64,000 nucleotides of DNA, taken from assembly GCA_936450465.1 (NCBI GenBank), contig OW388289.1, positions 68,508,420 through 68,572,419 of the forward strand, given 5' to 3'. The DNA comes from Gibbula magus. Its lineage: Eukaryota; Mollusca; Gastropoda; Trochida; Trochidae. Below the pieces are notes generated by a model. It did not search any database. It saw only the letters and a list, made by a program, of their open reading frames with translations, and was not told the DNA's origin. Of this stretch, positions 35,450-45,786 are shown piece by piece (position 1 is the stretch's first letter; each line of letters starts with the position of its first letter). Position numbers and translations under genes: made by a program.

Positions 35450-36920
35450 TGTGTTGCACATGGAGATACAACACAGGCTCCTACACGATATACCATTTTA
35501 GTTGAAACTGGATACAGTTTATCTGTAATCTTAACATGATCTATGGATCAATCAAGTTAACAAAATTATGTTTGGTGTGTTTATAAAATGTTATGGTGTA
35601 ATGTGTCTTACAGTCAGTATGCAAACATATTTATTATTGTATTGTTATTAAATTTAATTCATCAACATTATAGAGCACACATGCGTTTGTTTAGCATGTT
35701 TTCATTCGTTGTAATGGGTTTTTTCTCTCATTGTGTCGCTCCCAGTGAGGCGTTCTACTTCCAACTCTTTACTATCCCTGTTTCATATCATGATAAAAAC
35801 AGCCACCTTTGTAGTAGACTCTACACACAAGTGAGTTATTGTGTAGTCCCACTCAGGCAATTAGGCAATTGCAGTGATTAGAGGAAATCGAATTTAAAAG
35901 GTAATTGTAAAAGCAAACAAGAAACGTCATGACGGCCTCCCTACAAACGAACTATAAACTAACATACATGACTTACAACAAAGGACTACTGCTGCCAATG
36001 GCTAGGTACATGTACATGTAAGTTCCAGTTGGCAATGCAATATAATTGTCTAGTAGATATCTTGGTAAGGTATACTCTACAAAACAATCATTATAACTAC
36101 CATGAATGTCTTGTGACAAAGAACTATTGTTATTTAGAGTTCAGATATGTATGTCTCACTGGCCAATTGAATCTTATTTTCGAGCTCGTTACAGAATGAC
36201 AGATGTAAGATGCTGGAAGGTGTGTTGATTGGAAAGGGACATGACTTATTTTTAAAGTAAATTAGCTGCACAAAGAATTGAACAGTACTTTCGTCATTAA
36301 TGTTATCTGTTCCTGGGTCCTTTTGTCCAATGAATGTAATAATGATGTAATAAACATGTCTTCTCATAGTCATTCTAGGTTCCAGACATCTCTTCCGTGC
36401 TTGGAAAGCTAATGTTTCGCTGACGATTCTAATTAACTTAAAACTGCTTTCGGTTCTTACTTGTGTAGAAACAATTTAGGTTTTCAAAATGTAAGATACA
36501 TTCTTGGACACCACCTGTAATTACGGATGTTAGTCAAAGAATCAAATCAAGAGCTAAATACAATTCTAACTAAATCTACTGCATAAAGACATGGTTTACA
36601 TGTAACATCATTGTTTTTAAAGAATAAAATCCTATGGTGTGGCTCCACTTTACCCACTGTTTTAGAACAACAAAATGTAGAAGAACAAGTTGGTCAGTTA
36701 TAGTCTGTTTCATCAGGTAAACACAGTTGAAGATTATGTCACATACTGCTAATATAATTCAGAGACAAATTATTTTTAAAAACAAAATTGACAAAGTTAA
36801 TGTAAAGTTAAGTAAATGGAGTGAGTATATGTCAGAACCACATGTGTGTGTACGCTGACCACCACTTCATCATACAGCGAGGCTTATGGTAAGGTACAGT
36901 ACATTTCTCGGGAGTAGTTT
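35450..36920. other. Non-coding stretch; short repeat at 35499
   Basis: The 28-bp segment 35499-35526 (tagttgaaactggatacag plus tttatctgt) recurs with two mismatches at 44884-44911. A 97-codon plus ORF (35588-35881) and a 79-codon minus ORF (36134-36373) have no recognised domains. Confidence 0.45.
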
Positions 36921-37070
36921 ATGGTGTACATAGCACAACAACAGAGTCTACTGGAGATTTATGTGGCGGACTGCCTTGTGACACTTAATATGAAGGAACA
37001 ACCTTTTACCAAATACAACATCCCCATGCACCCGGCTGATGAAAAAGAGTGGAAAGTTCTTATGTCATGA
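36921..37070 (+). CDS. Candidate small ORF, 49 codons, unrecognised
   Basis: A plus-strand frame opens with ATG just after an in-frame TAG and closes with TGA at 37068-37070. Its peptide (MVYIAQQQSLLEIYVADC at the start, KEQPFTKYNIPMHPADE later) has a balanced composition that looks more protein-like than neighbouring chance ORFs. No family, signal peptide or splice context supports it. It could be a transposon coding scrap or chance. No function is proposed. Confidence 0.2.
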   Translation: MVYIAQQQSLLEIYVADCLVTLNMKEQPFTKYNIPMHPADEKEWKVLMS

Positions 37071-39937
37071 TATGTTTAGCTTAGTCTATTGTGTGTTATC
37101 AGATAAACAGCTGCCACTTGCAGTAGTATACTTGATAGGCTAGTATACATGATATTATATTACAAACCCTCACTTTTAAAGAATATATTCAATTAGTGTA
37201 ATTAAATTGTTGTAATATTCAGATGACATTTAAGACATATGTAAATGATCATCATTCATAATTTTACCGATGTTTTAATGCATTTCATAGACACACGGAT
37301 ATATAGAATATAAGCCAGCAGTGACGACCAGGGGCACTAGAATGATACAGGCTATTATTATATGACGAGCAATGACATACTGGAATTTATCAGTGAAATA
37401 AACTGTCTATAGCTATCAAGCTACAGTGAAAGTAACTTATATTTTCACTGCGACCAGTGACTGATATAAGTTGACGTCATAAAACAATGGTCTGACGCAG
37501 CGAATTGGCTTATGGCGGACCAGTGTTACTGTGGTGACGGGCTGTTCCTAGCCGCCGCTAGCGTGAAAACGACCCTTTTCGGACGTAATTCCAAGGATAA
37601 CATCATATAATAAATATAATATCCGTCAGTTCTTAACAAATACCATGTTCATCTCATCTCGTGAGGTAGAACATTATTTATCATACAATGGATGGTGTTC
37701 TCGTCATGATAAAGGCAACGGATATTTTCGATATCCGTTGGGGTCATATACGGAAAAAGATGTACATTACAGATGTTATGTGACGGAACTTCTTTTGAAA
37801 TGACGTCACATCAACATTTCGAACGCCTGTAATAACGTAAAATTGCCGTAACAGTTGTAACAGCGTAACAGCTTCATGTAAATATACATGCTTCATTTCA
37901 TATACATTTATTTGAGAAATGACAAAATAAACATTGTGCAATGCGGCAAAATGTATTATGATCAAACAGTGAAACATGTTTATCGCGAGTTGAAATCTAC
38001 CGTGCAAACACTTTAAAAATACTCACAGGTAACAAGGGCAGTATGAGTCACATATTCATTTACTCATTTCAATCTTCACTGTTCAATAATCTCGGTAAAG
38101 GTGATGTTAGAATTAGCTGCTTAATATTCAGTTTTTCTAGCTCCCCGTGTGATATGTGAGTCGCCATTTGCAACCTAGCATAAAGGAAGCAACTCTCCCT
38201 TCGCGAGTCACAATTAGGCCTACTTGAAAGAAACAGGACGCGAGTTCGAATTCGCCGTCCTTACGTTAAATATTTTTCATTTGAAAAACGCATTTGAAAC
38301 GTATTAAAACATTGAAAATTAAGATCATGCCAAAATAACAATTATTCTAACTGAAAGCATAATATATGAGGCAAAATATTGTGTTATTTTATCGTAAGAA
38401 TAGCACGCTGTTCATTTCCATATATCAATACGCGTAGTTAAAGAAAAGTTCAACTTTGACGTTATGTTGTCAAGCTGTTTTGCGCAAAATAAATGAAGAA
38501 TTACATTGTATGATAAAGAAGTTATCATGCTCGTGTGTTTTGTGATCGTAAATATCCTCCATTAGGAATAAACACTATGTATTTAGCTCGCCAAGGCCCA
38601 AAACAAACTCTCTTGATAACCTCTATATGTGTTCACTCGTCGCTAACCTTTCTACTTCACTCGATGAGATAAACATGGTATAAGTCAAGAAAAGACAGAT
38701 ATCCTCTATTAGTTTAATCACTGTGTCGTTTGAAGACTGCCAATATCCAAAAGTGGGCAAAGCGGCAGGTAACCGGTAATATCAAGGTGGATAAAATAAA
38801 GCATGATTAGGCTAGCTTGGTGAGGTAGACTAACTCAATAGGAGTGAAATTTAATTAACAAAGTGTGTTTCTGTAGATCACACGACACCTTAGTGTATAT
38901 AAAGTATACTTTCCCATTGTTCTTTTCACAATAGGAATTTTCTCAGTTCTCTTTTTTAAAGTGCCATTAAGAGTTTCAGTATATCTCGTACAACTCTATT
39001 GCATGATTAAGATATATCATTCATCTACGGAGTGTTGAACCCCATATTGCCCTATCTTACTTCAGCAACGTTAAGATAGTTAATAACGCATGCTGTGCAG
39101 ACGACAGGATCATGATCGAAGGGGAAAATGATAACATGGGAAACGATGACGTATTAGTATTTGAATGAAGATACTTATATTTGTTCCATAAAGTTCATAA
39201 TAAACATGCATATTTGTTTTTTAAAATGCACAAAATGAAGGTCTTACTTAGTATAAACCCATAAAACACATGAAATTGCTTGTGACAAACGTGTTGCTGT
39301 AATAGGAGAAGTGAATAACGATTTTTTTTTCTCAAACTGAAGTTTGTAATGCTCGTCAAAGAGACTCATTCAGAGTACAAAACAACATTTAGCAATGAGA
39401 TGATCGTATCTATGTGGTTTAATGTGTACATCAACCTCTTTCAAAACGCATAAGCATGATAGCAACCTTTCCTGCTATTCCAAGGTTAATGTTTGATTAC
39501 AAATTTTCTATTCTCGGGAAATTCTCAAAAACTAATTTTGCATTCATCTGGAAAATATAATAAGATTGGAAAAAAACAACGTGGTCTTCATTCATTTAAA
39601 TCTCCACATAAAAACCTTATTCTGCTATGCATTGGAAAGTAAATATGAATGAAGTTATATGCTTTAACGTTGCGTGCTCAGATTATTTGTCAATCTAGTT
39701 GTCGTATTTCTCAACAATATTGTCTGTATATTCCTTATATTTAATGTATCACTTACAGTCAATTAACATGTGGTTATATGTGTGGTATTCCAGTTTCCAG
39801 GCCGCAGAGATAGTTTAATATTCCTGCATGTCACATGTCATAAGTATTTTCAATCACTTGAGTCACGTACTAGGAGTAACATTAACAGGTATTTGCTACA
39901 GTCATGAACCTATGAAGTGCCAAACGGGACTTGAATC
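37071..39937. other. Mostly AT-rich non-coding stretch
   Basis: 37,410-37,600 is GC-richer and contains agtgaaagtaacttat, ttttcactg and ataagttgacgtcat, suggesting a decayed interspersed repeat with small internal dyads. Perfect TGACGTCA sites are at 37472 and 37801. At about 38,252-38,270 a gcgagttcgaattcgc segment resembles a tRNA T-arm, without a matching remainder. No gene recognised. Confidence 0.4.
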
Positions 39938-39940
39938 GCT

Positions 39941-40111
39941 ATTTAATAAGCTTACTAATGTTATCGATTTAGTAAGCTTATTAAATGAATTAGTAAGCTT
40001 ACTAAATAGACACGAATAAGTAAGCTTATTCAATGAATTTGTTAGCTTACTGATTCATTTAGTAAGCTTACTATCACTTCCGGTTTCACGATTTAGTAAG
40101 CTTACTAAATT
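39941..40111. repeat. Cluster 1 of HindIII-centred palindromes
   Basis: Seven copies of a dyad whose best form is TTTAGTAAGCTTACTAAA. The AAGCTT centres start at 39948, 39974, 39995, 40022, 40043 (here tagctt), 40064 and 40098, so spacings are 26, 21, 27, 21, 21 and 34 bp. Short atgaat-type linkers separate them, and copies with attcat show that linkers occur in both senses. The 63-codon ORF ending at 40019 is not conserved across the units. Confidence 0.92.
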
Positions 40112-40688
40112 GTTTCCGATTGGTTGATATCTCAATAAATGAATGTTCCTAAGAACAAAACCTGGTGAACCTGGTACATTTTAGCAGCAGATTAGATACC
40201 ATGTTAGAATAGTATTTCTAAGTTAAAAAGGAAGTTACTAAGAAAGTATTGTAATTAACTCACTAAAGGGCGAACATTCGGGAGAGTTTTTGTTGAAGTA
40301 AGGCGCAAATATTCATCTAAGGCTGTAAGTCACTCAGTCTATTTTCATTTAAGCAAATTAAACGGAGGAAACGTCAAGAAACCGTGTAGAAAATGCCAAC
40401 GTTTGCGAAGGGAGGTAACTCCAATGTTATGATACAACTATAACTGAACTGTCTTACCGACTTAACTGTGGTTGCGAACCGTGGAACATTTGAAACACAC
40501 TGAAGGAAACAAATAAGCAGTAAAATGCTTTAAGTAATTCGCTGGGAACGTTTTCCACATGCTTCTACCTGACGTTTTACGATGTAAAAACATTCCGCAG
40601 TGGAGGGAGTAATCATTATATTGTATGAAACAGAAACATATAAAAATCATTTAGAAGGCATACTAATTCAGCCGGTTTAGTTAGAATT
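40112..40688. other. Interval between the two palindrome clusters
   Basis: About 575 bp without a recognised gene. The minus ORF at 40462-40650 (62 codons) shows no domain. If the two clusters mark the ends of one element, this is its interior. Confidence 0.4.
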
Positions 40689-40689
40689 G

Positions 40690-40772
40690 GTAAGCTTGCT
40701 AAATGAAGTAGTAAGCTTACTAAATGGATAAGTAAGCTTACTATTTCAGAACGAAACGAAGCTTACTAAATA
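40690..40772. repeat. Cluster 2 of HindIII-centred palindromes
   Basis: Four more copies of the same dyad: AAGCTT starts at 40692, 40713, 40734 and 40759 (spacings 21, 21 and 25 bp). Linkers aaatgaag and aaatggat match the cluster 1 linker type. Confidence 0.9.
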
Positions 40773-43164
40773 ACGATTAAAGTCCAGTTTGGCACCCCAC
40801 ATGAACTAGCTTTTGGCACTTTTAACATTTAAACGAACGGGCGTGTCAATTTAAGCTTCGCGAATCAAGTCGTAGTTTATACATATACATATATTCTGAG
40901 AATCCAAAACATTTATGTTAAGACTAAACACTTAATGTATTTTAAAGTATATGTCTAAATGCATAGTTTAGAACAAGTTACGTCGTTTCTGCTGTGTAGC
41001 ACATGTTCTTCTATTGTTTAAAGTTTCCTCATACATGCAATGGGTTGATTGCTTTTTCATTAACAAAAACGTTTCTCTTCAAGATTTCTGAATCGTGTTA
41101 TGTTCCACTGTGATTTTTATGGGCGCTGATGTATGTGAGATAAAACTGTTTAACTGCCATCAGAGCATGACTGATTTGATCGTCATTTTGAGAAATTAGG
41201 CAGTCCGGTGATAACATGAACAGAGAAAGTGATTAAATAAACTACATCCAGTGCATGAATGGATTTTTTGAGAATTTGCAATTTCAGCATCGGTTAGGAT
41301 TGTGATCGTGGTTTATCCAACAGCAATAAAACATTTTACCAAATATAAATTGATTGACACAAGTCATTATCTTTCTTTACGTGTTCAATTTAAATTGAAA
41401 AGATTGGTTTTGAAATCTGAGTAAAATCCAAATCTTCGTCAGTTAAGGAAGAATATAAATTAGCCGAAGGGAAAGCACAATAATGACATGTTTTAGCTGA
41501 GGAAAACAAAGTATTCAGATCAGTTAAGTTCATCTTTTTCCATGGACCAATTTGATGCCTTCACTTAATGATAAATGACACCCTTTATTTTCACGTGGGA
41601 AATAAATGACTACATGTGATTTATTTTTCGATATGGTCATACCGTTCAGCATAACTTCGATTTCTTATTGATGGTTTTAAGACGTTCCCCTCCACCAACG
41701 ATGTCTATGATTAGATTAATTAGTACTGATACCTACAATCATTCATTTTAAACTGTCAGGTGTTACAGATTGTTTGGGGTGTGAAATTTCTATTAAAACC
41801 ATAACGATTTGATATTAATAGCATGCTTTAATAGTCTATCACTATACACAAAATTATGTTCATGCATATTTACTAAGGGTTGAGGGTACGGAATCTCACA
41901 GAAACTGAATGAAGAAATACCGCCTGGCGCACCGTATGGTTTAGATTATGTGTTGGTTGTGGTTAAAGAAACTTTGTTGATTTTGTAGAGACATATTACG
42001 TGCAGTAATAAACACTTTGTTGACTTTAATGAAGAGTCAAATTTGACCAAACAAAGATAAATCATTGTTTCTACAAATAAATAAATAAACCTGTGTAATA
42101 TAATATGTATAAGAAATTCAAAACCAAACTTCAGTAATTATCAATTGTTCAAGATGTTCAAGATGTTCTTGTTCTAAAACGACGAAATAAATAAATTAAA
42201 CAACGAATGGATAACACAAATCCCAATATACAAGTAATAATGCATTTTGGTAAAACAGATATCTTCAGCTCAATGTCATATTGAGTGTATGCATCCTTAA
42301 TGTTTCATGTTTATATATTATACACATTATACTCTGACTCAGTAACCCTTGAGAATAAACAAATACTTATTTTTAAATAAAAATAGGCTCTATAGTTACT
42401 ATGAGTTACTTTGTTAATTAGTTACTATGAATATAATAAGTTAGTATCAATACAATTATGCAAAACTTTGTGAGTGCTAGCTGATCTTACTGAGTGTTCA
42501 CGTGTCAAGGGTTTCATATTCTGTTGACTTGTCTGACAGTTAGCCTCAGAAGTGATTTTTTGTTTACATTTCAAAATTTGAATAAAATAAATAAAAAGGA
42601 GCCTCTGCGATATGTCCATCTTCAGACACTGAGCTCTGCCTCATTGTCATTTATAATGTAAATAGTACTTGGTTTCATGCATAACATCTTAAATAAAATA
42701 GAGACGTGATGTCAGAATTCATATCTAAAGGGTAGCTATTTTCTCCAAATATCTTTGTTATTAGTTGATCTCTAAATTTACTTTTTGACGTTAGCATCAT
42801 TAGATTTTGGCTATTATATGCACCATTGAGTTTTAATGTAACCCAGTAACCATATGCATTATGTTGACATGCTGTACATTATTTACGCCCGGCTACTTTG
42901 CACACTGTAATCTTATATTTTGTATCTGAATATTTAAATGTGTATGTTTGCATAATTATGTTTTTATCTTATCGGTTATAAATGTATTAAACATTTTTTT
43001 TTTTAAATGAATCCTTTATCGGGCAATGCACAATTGCTATTATCACTTTAAATAGTATATGATACTAGTAGCATCATCTGCAGTAGTAGTAATAGTAGTA
43101 GTTGCCGCAGTTGTCGTAATATTGCAGTAATAATGTAATATGGGTCAATAGATGTATGGGTGTT
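40773..43164. other. AT-rich non-coding stretch
   Basis: About 2.4 kb without a supported feature. A tactactacta-like GTA/GTT-rich run lies at about 43,060-43,130. Confidence 0.5.
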
Positions 43165-43400
43165 AGTGAGTGGGAATAAAAGAGTCTTAAGAAGGGATTT
43201 AACAAAGGTCTTTGAAGGGCATTTAGAAGTGGTACACATACATGTAAGAACAAGAAGATTTTCTGGGATAACAGGTGGTAACATACATGTACCACACATT
43301 CCCCCTGATGAAGGAGTGAGTATAAACTCCGATACATCGTGTATTTTCATATTAAAGAAGTTGTTATCCAGAAAATATTCCTGTTCTTAACAAAGTACCA
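43165..43400 (+). repeat. CTGATGA-stem-GAnAC module, copy 3 (family C)
   Basis: gagtcttaagaaggg, then ccacacattccccctgatga, aggagtgagtataaactccg, atacatcgtgtat and gttgttatccagaaaat, colinear with the minus-strand copy at 32.5 kb. Around 43,302 the CTGATGA is followed by a GGAGT/ACTCC stem and GATAC. This resembles one half of a hammerhead ribozyme core with GAAAC altered to GATAC. The 100-codon ORFs across this region on both strands are not conserved between copies. Confidence 0.65.
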
Positions 43401-43997
43401 ATATTCCAGAAAATTGCTAAATTTGGCATTATTTTGTAAAAACATTCTGAATCATGTCAAATTCATGTGGCAAGCACATTTGTTCAACAATTGTGACATC
43501 GTTGTTAAATGCATTATGTCAATAAACATATCTCTCTAAAGTAAAATATTTCTTCGAAAGTCATTCCTTGATTTCTCCTGACCTTGGCCTTTATAGCGAT
43601 GAAAAGATGAAAAATTATTACAAACTGTTCAAGCCACATTTAAATTGTATTAAAAGTACTTGACACTGTTAATTTGCACGTTTAACTCTTTTTAGTATGA
43701 CGTGATCAATGCGTGGTTATGAATTTTTTTGTGATGACGCCATATCACGGAAACGTCATTAAGATCACATGGTGATCACTATATACACAGAGTAAAACTG
43801 GTCGGAGATTTAAAACATATCCATAGTACTATGTATACGTTAATTAACTCATTATGTCATATAAACAAATAAGTGATCAAATTCATAACGGTAAACAGGC
43901 GTATACATCATTGACAGAAGTTTGATAGCTGTAAAGTGTTGATTTATCACTAAATGATATCAGCAGGAAATATGGCGCTGGTTTAACTGCCGGTTAA
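43401..43997. other. Spacer upstream of the candidate first exon
   Basis: No repeat was recognised. A ctatatacacagag segment at about 43,779 and several tgatcac/gatgacg words lie here and could be promoter-like, but nothing in the sequence proves it. Confidence 0.35.
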
Positions 43998-43998
43998 G

Positions 43999-44531
43999 AT
44001 GGCGACGAAACGTCGCTCAGATCTGTACGAGTTCTATTCAAATTGTCTGGTGAGTTGATAACCAAATTTCCAGTTACCTTTGGCATACTTTCGAGATGTC
44101 AGTGTTCTGTAACATACATCAGATTATGCTTTTCCTAGTCATGCCAGAACAGAAATACCCAGTCAACATAAGCTGTGTTTGCATTTAAGTTGGCTGGCCC
44201 GCTCTACGAGGATCAGTCAGGAGTGAACAGTATCAAAGTTGATGTCATAAATTAATCATTCAGAGTACAAATCAATGTAACTTCAGCATTTTGAAATACG
44301 TTGTCAAGTAACCATTATATTAAACAGACATTACTGTATCTAACACTTGCACGACTTCAGAAGCATTTTGACACACAGACAAGCTTTCACACCGCCATTA
44401 TAAAAAGGAATTGTCATAACTCGCTCTTTGATCTAATGTTATCTAATCTTAATTGTAACGTTTTAACTTCATCATAATTTTTAACCTTCATTTCACAGAA
44501 TCTGCTGGAAGATGTTCTTTCTGAACGATAA
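43999..44531 (+). CDS. Candidate two-exon microprotein or 5' end of a host gene
   Basis: Exon 1 (43999-44049) starts in the context ttaagATGGCG and encodes MATKRRSDLYEFYSNCL in 17 complete codons, then meets GTGAGT, a consensus donor. A pyrimidine-containing ttaaccttcatttcacAG ends at 44498, and the following DNA continues in the same phase with NLLEDVLSER and a TAA (44529-44531). Spliced, this would give 27 residues with a basic N-terminus and a leucine-rich C-terminus; no family is recognised. Alternatively exon 1 belongs to a larger gene and splices to an exon outside the window, which would make the 44499 acceptor coincidental. The AAGATGGCG start also matches the YY1-type motif often found at housekeeping start sites. 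Flanking DNA is AT-rich, and the exon is locally GC-richer. Expression is untested. Confidence 0.35.
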
Positions 44532-45622
44532 GAGTCCTTACATTAGGTGCTTGCGAACATCTAAATCCTTATTGAATATATGCATGTATCATTCTAGACC
44601 CTTCGGAATACGGTTAAATCATGGATTGCGACAGTGTTATCATACAGCTTGTTGACTGTAATTCATGGGAAAGTATGAACCTAAAGTTTATTGCTTTAGG
44701 ATTTAATTTACCACTGGTCTTTGAAAAACGTATTTTGTGTTTTAATTTAAAACTATAAGCCTCCGCATTAAACAATAAATAACAATAAGAAGTAACTGAT
44801 CATGCAATCCCACATTAATGTAAGAAATACATACTACGATCAAACGGTATACACAGAAGAAACAAGCAGTAAATATACACGTCTAGTTGAAACCTGATAC
44901 AGTTTATCTGTCAACCCAGTATGAGTTACTGGATTTGATGGAACATCAGTCAGAGTCTGCTCATAAAAGACATCAGTTGATGAAATATTTACAGTTGCAC
45001 TCAGTAACCTGTACATTGCAACTTGCCTCTTGTGAATAAAGTATTTTGCATGGACTCTTCGCTATTCAGTGAAACACTAATTATCATTTTCAAAATATCG
45101 TTTAAATGCAATAGTTTAAATTTTATCAAATTTGTTGCATGTTCATATCGGAAATTGATCTCAAGCCTAATGTTTATTTTTGAATGATGTTATGTATGTG
45201 ATTTGTAATCGTTATGTAGAGCAAAGAAAAACATCTTAAATCTTCATCTGTCATCATTTGTGAAGAAAATGCGTGGCATTCGCGTGAAAATCGCAGACTA
45301 GTCACAATGCACATGAAGTGAATGGAAGTCATCAGTTGAGACAATATCCGATGCATTTTGTCCTTTGTATCACAAATATTGATGAGGTGTGAACGATGCT
45401 AGATGCCAAGACCCAAAGACTCAGCTCGGCACATTGTAAATTGACGGCTTTAAACTTGAGAACACTAGTCTTCCGTTGCTCATTATAACGTTCACAAATT
45501 TACAATATCCCGCCTATGTCCCATCCATCATTCAATTCGACGCGAGGTCGCACAAGAAGTTGACGACCACGAGTGATGACCCCAGCTCAGGATAGGTAAA
45601 TCATACACCCGGGTTTTCCACT
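44532..45622. other. Non-coding stretch; short repeat at 44884
   Basis: Holds the second copy (44884-44911) of the 28-bp segment found beside the minisatellite. From about 45,400 the DNA becomes GC-richer and may contain the decayed upstream part of the Tc1 remnant below, but no catalytic motif could be read. Confidence 0.4.
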
Positions 45623-45623
45623 T

Positions 45624-45648
45624 ACGTCAACGTCAACGTCAACGTCAG
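45624..45648. repeat. (CGTCAA)n short tandem repeat
   Basis: Four steps of the hexamer cgtcaa (last one cgtcag) sit immediately upstream of the Tc1 C-terminal fragment. Confidence 0.85.
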
Positions 45649-45657
45649 CGGGTCCAT

Positions 45658-45786
45658 CAGACGCTTGGAGAATTTGCAATGGCTTTACAGGAGGAAATAC
45701 CGAGGATTTTCCTGGCAATAATCCAAAGTCTCATCCGGTCCGAGCAGGTGTCCAGCCCTGATATCATCTCGTGGTGCCCAGCCTAG
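45658..45786 (+). pseudogene. Tc1-like transposase, C-terminal fragment
   Basis: The plus-strand frame reads QTLGEFAMALQEEIPRIF then LAIIQSLIRSEQV before TAG at 45784-45786. The series Q-T-L-x-E-(x)n-A-L-Q-E-E-x-x-R-I and I-Q-x-L-I-R-S is the C-terminal helix region of Tc1-like transposases. Catalytic residues were not found upstream, and the end motif is missing. It is shorter and more diverged than the other two Tc1 traces and in the opposite orientation. Assignment rests on about 30 residues. Confidence 0.55.

Noticed and set aside
38230..38275. tRNA gene suggested by gcgagttcgaattcgc
   Set aside because: Only a T-arm-like dyad is present. No A-box, anticodon arm or pairing acceptor ends could be assembled.
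43302..43340. Active hammerhead ribozyme
   Set aside because: The conserved GAAAC is changed to GATAC, and no third stem or cleavage site could be paired. Only a family resemblance is claimed.
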